The notes under the pieces: generated by a model
Databases searched by the model: none
The model's input: the letters and a program-made list of their open reading frames with translations, nothing else
What the model was told of the DNA's origin: nothing
Part shown: piece after piece, positions 1-9,618 of the stretch
Layout: the number at the start of each line of letters is the position of its first letter
Position numbering within the stretch: the first letter of the stretch is position 1
Translations under genes and position numbers: made by a program
From: Acetobacteraceae bacterium
GTDB lineage: Bacteria; Pseudomonadota; Alphaproteobacteria; Acetobacterales; Acetobacteraceae
Direction: 5' to 3'
Assembly (NCBI GenBank): GCA_027482245.1
Contig: JAIXWG010000048.1
Span: forward strand, 1 to 61,515
Length of the DNA: 61,515 nucleotides

Positions 1-469
1 CTTCCCCCCGTGTCCACCTCCACCACGCGCCGCTTTCGCAACACAAGGCAGAAGCAGCAGGAAGCCACTCAGGGCAACCAAACTATCTTCCCTCAACAGA
101 TGCACAGATTGAATGAACAGGATCTCGTCCCCGGCCAGCACCCTGACCAGAAGCACCATCGCATCGCTGCGTGGAGAAGATCGGCGCCTATCGGCGGGGC
201 GCAGCATCTGATGGCTTTCACCACCGTGTGCAACCCCGCTTTTCGGCGCCCCGTCCGGGAACCGTAGGCTCCGTTCTGGTGAGGCGGCTTTTACGGGCCA
301 GGCCCGGGGGTGTCAACGAGAGGCTCCGAACAAACGGACATGGCTGCCATGACCGTCACGCCGTTGACGCAAAGCTCTTCTCGTCACGTAGCCGTAGCGG
401 TCAAGCCGTTGACTTCACTGGCCTTCGCCGAGATGGTCCGCGCCCCAACCGCCCGGACAAGACCACAGC
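1..469. other. left-edge region without a confident gene
   Basis: No protein family is recognisable here on either strand. The minus strand is open from an ATG at 207 to the window edge (69 codons, hydrophobic in its second half), but it has no ribosome binding site and no recognisable motif. It could be the first part of a gene that continues outside the window. Bases 40-170 are clearly less GC-rich than everything that follows. The last 120 bases before the M23 peptidase gene hold a short direct repeat that is listed separately. Confidence 0.4.
355..413. repeat. 14-bp direct repeat upstream of the M23 peptidase gene
   Basis: GTCACGCCGTTGAC at 355-368 recurs as GTCAAGCCGTTGAC at 400-413, with one mismatch and a start-to-start distance of 45 bp. 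Each copy ends in TTGAC, which resembles a -35 hexamer. The pair could be a duplicated operator or promoter for the gene starting at 470. No convincing -10 box follows either copy. Confidence 0.4.
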
Positions 470-1672
470 ATGACGTCAGCGACCCGCCTCGCCCTCTCGA
501 TCTGCGCCCTTCTCGCCGCCCCTCTTCCCGGCGCCGCAGCATCGGAACCACCGGGCGACGCGCAGCGCGTCCTGACCGTCCGCCGGGGCGATACCCTCGG
601 TGAGCTCCTCGCCAGCGCCGGCGTCAGCCAAGCGGAGGCGCATGAGGCGATCGCCGCGCTCCGCCCCGTCTTCCCGCCCCGCGGCCTCGCCGTCGGGCAG
701 GAAGTCGGCCTTCGCCTCGACCCCGATCGCGACAACGCCCTCCTGTCCCTGGAGATCGAGCCCACCCCCGGCCGCACCATCGCGCTGCGCCGCCAGGCCG
801 ATCGCTGGCTGGTGGAGGAGCAGGTGATCCCCCGCCAGCGGCATCTTGCCCGGATCGAGGCGCCGATCATCGGTGGCGTCTACCTGACCCTGACCCGCGC
901 CGGCATGCCCGCGCCGCTGACCCATTCCCTGATCCGCGCGCTGTCCCATGAGGTGGACTTCCAGCGGGACATCCAGCCGGGCGACCGCATCCAGGTTGCC
1001 TTCGAACGCCTGCGCGCCCCGGATGGCGACCTCCTCGGCCACGGCCAGCTGCTGCACGCCTCCCTGACCCTGTCGGGGCGAGAGCTCAGCGTCTGGCGCC
1101 ATGTGGAATCCGATGGCGATGCCGCCTGGTACCATGGGGATGGCCGGCCGCTCGCCGGCGGCTTCCTGCGCACGCCGCTGGATGGCGCGCGCCTCACCTC
1201 CGGCTTCGGCATGCGCCGGCACCCCGTGATGGGTTTCTCCCGGCGGCATGAGGGGCTGGACTTCGCGGCGCCCCCCGGCACGCCGATCTATGCGTCGTCC
1301 GACGGCGTCGTCACCGCGGCGCGGATGGAACGCGGCTATGGCCGGACGGTGCGGCTGCGCCATCCCGGCGGGGTGGAGACGGTCTACGCCCACATGTCCC
1401 GCTTCGCCCGCAACCTGAAGCCCGGCGACCGAGTGCGGCAGGGGGACGTGATCGGCCATGTCGGATCCTCCGGCATGTCCACGGGCCCGCACCTTCATTA
1501 TGAGATCCGCATGGCCGGTCGCGCCCAGGACCCCGCCCGCACGGCGCTGCCCGCCGGCGTGCCGCTGCGCGGTTCCGAACTCGCCGCCTTCCATGACCGG
1601 CGGCGGGAGCTGACGCGACAGATGGCGCAGATCGCCTCCGGCCGGACCGAAATCGCGCTGGCGGGGGACTGA
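470..1672 (+). CDS. M23 family murein endopeptidase (LysM-like plus LytM domain)
   Basis: Predicted exported zinc peptidase of 400 residues that cuts peptide cross-links in peptidoglycan. Residues 1-24 look like a signal peptide ending near Ala-Ala-Ala-Ser. Residues about 33-85 (VRRGDTLGELL onward) resemble the LysM/OapA-like domain at the front of many cell-wall hydrolases. The M23 domain covers about 235-350. The zinc-site motifs are intact: H260-x3-D264 in RRHEGLDFA, and H341-L-H343 in the HLHYEIR strand, so catalysis is expected, unlike degenerate EnvC or NlpD proteins. The start gives a proper signal peptide, although no strong ribosome binding site precedes it. Its stop codon directly abuts that of the convergent transporter gene. 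Confidence 0.85.
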   Translation: MTSATRLALSICALLAAPLPGAAASEPPGDAQRVLTVRRGDTLGELLASAGVSQAEAHEAIAALRPVFPPRGLAVGQEVGLRLDPDRDNALLSLEIEPTPGRTIALRRQADRWLVEEQVIPRQRHLARIEAPIIGGVYLTLTRAGMPAPLTHSLIRALSHEVDFQRDIQPGDRIQVAFERLRAPDGDLLGHGQLLHASLTLSGRELSVWRHVESDGDAAWYHGDGRPLAGGFLRTPLDGARLTSGFGMRRHPVMGFSRRHEGLDFAAPPGTPIYASSDGVVTAARMERGYGRTVRLRHPGGVETVYAHMSRFARNLKPGDRVRQGDVIGHVGSSGMSTGPHLHYEIRMAGRAQDPARTALPAGVPLRGSELAAFHDRRRELTRQMAQIASGRTEIALAGD

Positions 1673-3361
1673 TCAGCCCCCGGCCAGGCTCTCCGCCAGA
1701 TTGGCCTCGGTCGCCAGGCGGCTTGGCAGCAGTTCCCCCCGCCGCTCCAGCAGCGGGTGGGCGACCATCGCGAAATGCGCGCCGATCCGGCGGAGGTCGC
1801 GCACCGCATCCAGCAGCAGCCCGGCCGCGGCGCCCCCCTCCGCCGCCGAGCGGTCGGCGGCCTCCGCCATCCGGCGCAGCGCGCTGCGTTCGGCATCGCG
1901 CAGCGCCTCCTTCTCCCGCACCAGGCGCCGGGCCGCCTCCGCATCCTCCCGGATGAAGACCGCGACGGCGAGGCGGAGCTGCGCCTGCAGCCGCAGATGC
2001 AGCCCGGTGATCTCGGCGGCGATGTCGCCGGGCAGAACCAGCCCGCGCCGCGTCCATTTCTGGGCGAGGCCGAGCAGGTCCCGCTCCAGCACATCCCCCG
2101 CATGTTCCAGGCTGACGGCGAAGGCGCGGATTTCCGCGAGCCGGCGGGCGTCATCCTCGCCCAGCGTGTCCTGCGGGATGCGGGCCAAGTAGCCCTGCAC
2201 CTGGCGGTGCAGCCGGTCCACCTGGTCATCCAGGCGCTTCGCCACCTTGGGCCTCTCCCGGTCTCCCTCCTGGAAGGCGGCGGTGGAGGCCGCCAGCATC
2301 GCCTCCACCGTATCGGCAATGCGCAGCACCTCCCGCGCTGCGTTCGCCAAGGCAACGGGCGGCGTCTCCAGCGCATCGGGGTCGAGGTAGCGGGCCGCCG
2401 CGGGGTCCTCCGCCGGCGGCCGGTCCGGCACCAGGCGTTCCATGCCGCGCGCCAGCAGGCCGAGCAGCGGCCAGGCCAGGATGGCGGTGCCGAGGTTGAA
2501 GGCGAGATGCGCCTGCGCCGCGAAGATCGCGCCGGGCTGGGCCTCCAGCAGCGGCAGCAGGAAGGGCAGCGCCACCAGAACCACCACCGCGCCCACCACC
2601 CGGTTGGCGATGTTGCCGAGTGCGACGCGCAGCCGCGCGCGTTCCGGCCCGGCCTCCCCCAGCGCGCCCAGCAGCGGGTTCACCGCGCTGCCGATATTGG
2701 CGCCCAGCACCATGGCGATGCAGGCCTCCGCCCCCAGCAGGCCGGAGGCGGCCAGCGAGGCGATGAACAGCATGGCGGCGACGGAGGAATGCGCCGCCCA
2801 GGCCAGCACCCCCGCCACCACCAGATTCGGCAGCGGCATCTCGGCGAAGACGCCGACCAGGGCGCGGAGCGTGGGCGAGGCCTCGATCGGCGCCATGCTG
2901 GCGGAGAGCAGGTGCAGCGAGATCAGCATCAGGCCGACGCCGATGAACACCCGCCCGATATCCTTCCCCCGGCTGCCGGTGCTGCGCCGGAAGGCGATGA
3001 CCCCCGCCAGCACCAGGGCGGGCGCCAGGGCCGAGACCTCGAAGGACAGGGCGAAGACGATCAGCGCCGTGCCGATATTGGCGCCGAGCATGGCCGCCAG
3101 CGCCGGCGCCAGCGCCACGCCCGCGCCGGCCGCGAAGCTGCCGACCATGAGTGCCGTCGCGGTGGAGGATTGCAGCGCGGCGGTCGCGCAAAGCCCCGCC
3201 AGCACGGCGCGCACCCGGCTGCCCAGCGCCACGCCCAGCACGTGGCGCAGCCGCATGCCGAAGGCGCGCTGCACGCCGGACTGCACCATGTGCAGGCCCC
3301 AGAGCAGCAAAGCGGCCTCGCCGGCCAGCTCCACCAGCAGCAGCGCCTGGGACAAGGCCAC
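1673..3361 (-). CDS. Na/Pi cotransporter family protein with PhoU-like C-terminus
   Basis: Inner-membrane protein of 562 residues. The first 310 residues are strongly hydrophobic and contain two inverted transporter repeats. The first carries the QSSTAT signature (in AALQSSTATALMVG); the second has the weaker AHSSVAAML. A helical PhoU-like domain with Arg/Glu-rich heptads fills about 335-545. Family members move phosphate with sodium; the PhoU-like tail is thought to be regulatory. The GTG at 3361 gives the longest reading. A TTG two codons later is better spaced from AGAGGGG on the minus strand and may be the true start. A PHO-box-like sequence lies just upstream. It is convergent with the M23 gene with no gap. 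Confidence 0.88.
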   Translation of the reverse strand: MALSQALLLVELAGEAALLLWGLHMVQSGVQRAFGMRLRHVLGVALGSRVRAVLAGLCATAALQSSTATALMVGSFAAGAGVALAPALAAMLGANIGTALIVFALSFEVSALAPALVLAGVIAFRRSTGSRGKDIGRVFIGVGLMLISLHLLSASMAPIEASPTLRALVGVFAEMPLPNLVVAGVLAWAAHSSVAAMLFIASLAASGLLGAEACIAMVLGANIGSAVNPLLGALGEAGPERARLRVALGNIANRVVGAVVVLVALPFLLPLLEAQPGAIFAAQAHLAFNLGTAILAWPLLGLLARGMERLVPDRPPAEDPAAARYLDPDALETPPVALANAAREVLRIADTVEAMLAASTAAFQEGDRERPKVAKRLDDQVDRLHRQVQGYLARIPQDTLGEDDARRLAEIRAFAVSLEHAGDVLERDLLGLAQKWTRRGLVLPGDIAAEITGLHLRLQAQLRLAVAVFIREDAEAARRLVREKEALRDAERSALRRMAEAADRSAAEGGAAAGLLLDAVRDLRRIGAHFAMVAHPLLERRGELLPSRLATEANLAESLAGG

Positions 3362-3367
3362 ACCCCT

Positions 3368-3385
3368 CTGTCATAAAACTGAAAC
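3368..3385 (+). promoter_or_regulatory. PHO-box-like sequence next to the Na/Pi transporter start
   Basis: CTGTCATAAAACTGAAAC matches the PhoB-box consensus (two CTGTCAT-type heptamers separated by an A/T-rich spacer) at 16 of 18 positions. It lies 7 bp from the start of a phosphate transporter gene, which supports a role in phosphate control. However, it reads on the plus strand, opposite to the gene, and it is closer to the start codon than activating PHO boxes usually are. Confidence 0.4.
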
Positions 3386-3410
3386 AGGGAGAGTAGGCCC
3401 GGGGGGAGTC

Positions 3411-3497
3411 TTGGGGAAGGCTCTGCCTTCCCCAACCTCCCGGTCCAGGGTCCGGCTGGACCCTGGCAGCGGGTGCAGGGGGGCGACGCCCCCCTGC
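3411..3497. repeat. triple-hairpin intergenic element behind clpB
   Basis: Three GC-rich palindromes follow one another. An 11-bp stem (TTGGGGAAGGC) has arms 3411-3421 and 3425-3435. A 9-bp stem (CCAGGGTCC) has arms 3445-3453 and 3458-3466. A 10-bp stem (GCAGGGGGGC) has arms 3475-3484 and 3488-3497. The last hairpin begins 8 bp beyond the clpB stop. The second and third modules recur, nearly identical, behind ppdK near 42700-42754. There is no T-run, so this is a REP-like 3' element or a Rho-type stop rather than a classic intrinsic terminator. Confidence 0.75.
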
Positions 3498-3505
3498 GGG
3501 CCGGT

Positions 3506-6094
<2,589 letters not shown>

Positions 6095-6170
6095 TCGCAT
6101 GTCCCTCTCTGGAGCGGACAGGCACCCCAAGCCCCCGATCGGGCAGCAAGGGTTTGCCTTCGGGTGGGAT

Positions 6171-6198
6171 GTGGTATGCGCGGCGCCCGGGCTTCAAG
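6171..6198 (-). promoter_or_regulatory. candidate heat-shock (RpoH) promoter for clpB
   Basis: On the minus strand CTTGAA (6198-6193) is followed after 12 bp by CGCATACC (6180-6173). The -35 box matches the RpoH consensus exactly; the -10 box only partly. It lies about 80 bp ahead of the clpB start, a normal distance, and clpB is a classic RpoH target. The -35 box overlaps the ribosome binding region of the divergent MOSC gene. Confidence 0.4.
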
Positions 6199-6208
6199 AG
6201 GATGACCC

Positions 6209-6979
6209 ATGCGTGTCGAACGGATCACCCGCTATCCCGTCAAGGGTCTGACCGGGGAGTTGATGGATGTCGTTGACATCGCCACCGGCCAGGGCCTGCC
6301 GCATGACCGCCGCTTCGCCTTCGCCCAGGGCGACAGCCCCTTCGACCCCGCCGCCCCCGTCTGGATGCAGAAGCGCCACTTCGCCTGCCTGATGGCCAAT
6401 GCCGGCATCGCCGCCATCCGGTCGGCCTATGATCCGGTGACCGGCATGCTGCTGCTGATGGCCCCCGGCTTCCCGCACCTCGCGGTGGACCTCGACCTGC
6501 CCGGGGACCGCGACAAGGCCGCCGCCTGGATGACCGCCTTCCTGGGCCCCGAGGCCCGCGGCGCGCTGCGCCTGGCGGAGGCCCCGGGCCACGCCTTCAC
6601 CGACATCGCCGCCAAGGCGGTCTCCATCATCGGCCTGTCCAGCGTGAAGGCCTTGTCGGAGAAGGTGGGCATGGAACTGGACCCCGTCCGCTTCCGCGCC
6701 AACATCCTGTTCTCCGGCGCCGCCCCCTTCGCCGAACTCGGCTGGGTCGGCCGTGAATTCCTGCTGGGCGGTGCCCGCGTGAAGATCTTCAAGCGCACCC
6801 AGCGCTGCCCGGCCACCGAGGTGAACCCGGAGACCGCGGAGCGCGACGCCAAGCCCCAGAAATGGCTGCGGGACCATTACGGCCATGCCGATATGGGGGT
6901 CTATGCGGAGGTGCTGGAGGGTGGCCGGGTCGCCGTTGGCGACGCCCTGGAACCCCTGCAGGCCGATCTTCTGGGGTAG
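6209..6979 (+). CDS. MOSC domain-containing protein (YcbX-like)
   Basis: A 256-residue protein with an N-terminal MOSC beta-barrel (about 1-95, starting MRVERITRYPVKG) and a C-terminal MOSC domain (about 120-250). The conserved sulfur-carrying cysteine is present as C200 in RTQRCPATEVNP. MOSC proteins bind molybdenum cofactor or sulfur; YcbX-type members reduce N-hydroxylated bases and other N-oxides with an electron-transfer partner. No ferredoxin domain is fused here, so any partner is encoded elsewhere. The start follows AGAGGA with six-base spacing. It is transcribed divergently from clpB. The exact substrate cannot be told from sequence. Confidence 0.88.
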   Translation: MRVERITRYPVKGLTGELMDVVDIATGQGLPHDRRFAFAQGDSPFDPAAPVWMQKRHFACLMANAGIAAIRSAYDPVTGMLLLMAPGFPHLAVDLDLPGDRDKAAAWMTAFLGPEARGALRLAEAPGHAFTDIAAKAVSIIGLSSVKALSEKVGMELDPVRFRANILFSGAAPFAELGWVGREFLLGGARVKIFKRTQRCPATEVNPETAERDAKPQKWLRDHYGHADMGVYAEVLEGGRVAVGDALEPLQADLLG

Positions 6980-7000
6980 GGACCGCCCCCGGCGCCCATG

Positions 7001-7032
7001 AAAAAGGCCGCGCCCCCAGCCGGGGCGCGGCC
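7001..7032 (-). terminator. intrinsic terminator of ndk
   Basis: An 11-bp perfect stem (GGCCGCGCCCC at 7006-7016, complement at 7022-7032) with a five-base loop is followed, reading the minus strand, by five T residues (A-run 7001-7005). It sits 26 bp beyond the ndk stop and is the most canonical intrinsic terminator in the window. Confidence 0.9.
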
Positions 7033-7058
7033 CTCTCAACCTTCCGACTGTCGAAAGG

Positions 7059-7481
7059 TCAGCCGACGATCTCGGAGCCCGCGAAGAAGTAGGCGATCTC
7101 GATCGCCGCGTTCTCCGGGCTGTCGGAGCCATGCACGGAATTCGCCTCGATGCTCTCCGCGAACAGCTTGCGGATCGTGCCCTCGGCGGCGTTGGCCGGG
7201 TTGGTGGCGCCCATCAGCTCGCGGTTCTTGGCCACGGCGTTCTCGCCTTCCAGCACCTGCACGACGACGGGGCCAGAGATCATGAAGCCGACCAGGTCGT
7301 TGAAGAAGCCGCGCTCACGGTGCACGCCGTAGAAGCTCTCGGCCTGGGCCTTGGTCATCTGGATGCGCTTCTGGGCGACGATGCGCAGGCCGTTCTTCTC
7401 GAACACCGCATTGATGGCGCCGGTCAGGTTGCGGCGGGTCGCGTCGGGCTTGATGATGCTGAAGGTGCGCTCGATGGCCAT
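7059..7481 (-). CDS. ndk: nucleoside-diphosphate kinase
   Basis: Cytosolic enzyme that transfers the gamma-phosphate between nucleoside di- and triphosphates through a phosphohistidine. At 140 residues it has the normal length. It begins [17 protein letters not shown], with catalytic-site K11, and carries the phospho-acceptor H117 in the NSVHGSDS signature. The gene stands alone between the MOSC gene and the divergent ABC-F gene and ends in its own strong intrinsic terminator. Confidence 0.97.
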   Translation of the reverse strand: MAIERTFSIIKPDATRRNLTGAINAVFEKNGLRIVAQKRIQMTKAQAESFYGVHRERGFFNDLVGFMISGPVVVQVLEGENAVAKNRELMGATNPANAAEGTIRKLFAESIEANSVHGSDSPENAAIEIAYFFAGSEIVG

Positions 7482-7650
7482 GGGGCGTTATTCCTGTTGT
7501 GCGGGTGCGAAAGCTGGCGCCGGATAAGGGGGGAACGGTTCCGGCGCAAGCCCTGCGTCCCCCCCGGCCATCGGGGCCGTGACCCAAGGGCGGTCGACCA
7601 CGCCTCCTCCGGGCTACGCGGCCAGCCACCCAGGCTGTATGAACCGCCCC

Positions 7651-9516
7651 ATGACCGTCATCGCCATCCGCAGCCTGACCATCCGCTTCGGCGGCCGCAC
7701 CCTGCTCGAGAATGCCGACCTGATGCTGGATGCCGGCCGGAAGATCGGCCTGGTCGGGCGGAACGGCGCCGGCAAGTCCACCATGCTGCGCGCCATCACC
7801 GGCGACCTCCAGCCCGATGGCGGGGAGATCCGGCTGGCCGCCCGCGCCAAGATGGGCGTCGTCGCCCAGGAGGCCCCGGGGGGGGAGACCACGCTCCTCG
7901 ACAGCGTGCTGGAAGCCGATACCGAACGCCACGCTTTGCTCCAGGCGCTGGAGGACCCCGCCCAGGCCCACCGGGTCGCGGAGATCCATGAACGCCTGAT
8001 CGACATCCGGGCGGACAGTGCCCCCGCCCGCGCCGCCACCATCCTGTCCGGCCTCGGCTTCGATGCGGAGGCGCAGGCCCGCCCCCTCTCGGCCTTTTCC
8101 GGCGGCTGGCGCATGCGGGTCGCCCTGGCCCGGGCGCTGTTCCCGGAACCCGACCTGCTGCTGCTGGACGAGCCGACGAACCACCTCGACCTGGAAGCCA
8201 CCATGTGGCTGGAGGGCTGGCTGGCCCGCTTCCCCGGCGCCGCCATCGTCGTCAGCCATGACCGCGGGCTGCTGGACCGGTCCGTGGACGGCATCGCCCA
8301 TCTCGACCAGCAGAAGGTCACCTTCTACCCCGGCAACTACGAGAATTTCGTCCGGGTGCGGACGGAACGCGCGGCCCAGCAGGAAAGCCAGCGCGTGAAG
8401 ATCGCCGCCCAGCGCGCCCACATGCAGGCCTTCGTGGACCGCTTCCGCGCCAAGGCCACCAAGGCCCGCCAGGCGCAGTCCCGCCTCAAGGCCCTGGCCA
8501 AGCTGCCCGTCATCGATGCGGTGGTGGAGGATGCCGCGAGCAGCTTCTCCTTCCCGGAGCCCGAGGAACTGCCGCCGCCGATCCTCTCGATCGAGAAGGC
8601 GGATGCCGGCTATGGCGGCCCGCCCATCCTCAAGGGCATCGACCTCCGGCTGGACCAGGAGGACCGGATCGCCCTGCTGGGGTCGAACGGCAACGGCAAG
8701 TCCACCCTCGCGAAGCTGGTCGCCGGGCGCCTCGCGCCCCAGCGCGGCACGGTGCGACGGTCCTCCAAGCTGCGGGTCGGCTTCTTCGCGCAGCACCAGT
8801 CGGAGGATCTGGACCCGACCGGCACGCCGCTGTCCCACATGCAGGCCGCCCTGCCCACGGCCACCATCCAGCAATGCCGCGCCCAGCTCGCCCGCTTCGG
8901 CCTGAATGCCGAGCGCGCCGAGACGCGGATCGAGCGCTGCTCGGGCGGCGAGAAGGCGCGCCTCCTGCTCTCCCTCTGCACGCGGGACGCGCCGCAGCTG
9001 CTCATCCTCGACGAGCCGACCAACCACCTCGACATCGATGCGCGGGAAGCACTCGTCCGGGCGCTGGCGGACTACAAGGGCGCGGTGCTGCTGATCAGCC
9101 ACGACCCGCACCTGGTCGAACTCGTGGCCGACCGGCTCTGGCTGGTCGCCGATGGCAAGGTCACCAGCTTCGACGGCGACATGGACGAATACCGCGCCCT
9201 GCTGGCCGATCGCGCCCGCGGCGGCGGGGGTGGCGGTACGGGGGAGCGTTCGCCGACCGACCGTGCCGCCCGCGCCCAGGCCCGCGCCCAGCTGGCGCCG
9301 CTGCGCGCCCGGCTGAAGGAGGTGGAGAAGCTGATCGAGCGCCATACGCTGGAAGGCAGGCTGATCGAGAAGAAGCTCTCCGACCCCGAGACCTATGCCT
9401 CCCGCAAGGCGCAGGACATCGCCTGGGCGACGACGCGCCAGGCCTTCCTCGCGCGGCAGATCGCGGCGCTGGAACAGGAATGGCTGGAGATCTCCGAACA
9501 GCTGGATGCGGCGTGA
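7651..9516 (+). CDS. ABC-F family ATP-binding protein (Uup/YheS type)
   Basis: Soluble protein of 621 residues with two ATP-binding cassettes and no membrane domain. Cassette 1 has Walker A GRNGAGKST (36-44), a signature around S150 (FSGGWRMRVALARA) and Walker B ending D173-E174. Cassette 2 has Walker A GSNGNGKST (344-352), signature CSGGEKARLL and Walker B ending D454-E455. An ABC-F linker rich in Arg and Lys lies between them, and a charged helical tail follows after about residue 535. ABC-F proteins act on ribosomes, or on DNA in the case of Uup. The start is uncertain: ATG 7651 gives the usual MTVIAIRSLTIRF beginning, and ATG 7639 is a four-residue-longer alternative. Neither has a clear ribosome binding site. 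Confidence 0.9.
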   Translation: MTVIAIRSLTIRFGGRTLLENADLMLDAGRKIGLVGRNGAGKSTMLRAITGDLQPDGGEIRLAARAKMGVVAQEAPGGETTLLDSVLEADTERHALLQALEDPAQAHRVAEIHERLIDIRADSAPARAATILSGLGFDAEAQARPLSAFSGGWRMRVALARALFPEPDLLLLDEPTNHLDLEATMWLEGWLARFPGAAIVVSHDRGLLDRSVDGIAHLDQQKVTFYPGNYENFVRVRTERAAQQESQRVKIAAQRAHMQAFVDRFRAKATKARQAQSRLKALAKLPVIDAVVEDAASSFSFPEPEELPPPILSIEKADAGYGGPPILKGIDLRLDQEDRIALLGSNGNGKSTLAKLVAGRLAPQRGTVRRSSKLRVGFFAQHQSEDLDPTGTPLSHMQAALPTATIQQCRAQLARFGLNAERAETRIERCSGGEKARLLLSLCTRDAPQLLILDEPTNHLDIDAREALVRALADYKGAVLLISHDPHLVELVADRLWLVADGKVTSFDGDMDEYRALLADRARGGGGGGTGERSPTDRAARAQARAQLAPLRARLKEVEKLIERHTLEGRLIEKKLSDPETYASRKAQDIAWATTRQAFLARQIAALEQEWLEISEQLDAA

Positions 9517-9618
9517 CCGTCACGATCCGGTGATTCGCCCGGCGCGCCGCGCCCTTTCCCTCCCCCAAGGGGCTGCGATCGTTGATTCTGCGGCGAACGA
9601 CAGAACCCGGAAACGCCC

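Noticed and set aside
364..420. Full sigma-70 promoter built on the TTGAC repeats before the M23 gene
   Set aside because: Neither copy is followed at 16-18 bp by an acceptable -10 hexamer.
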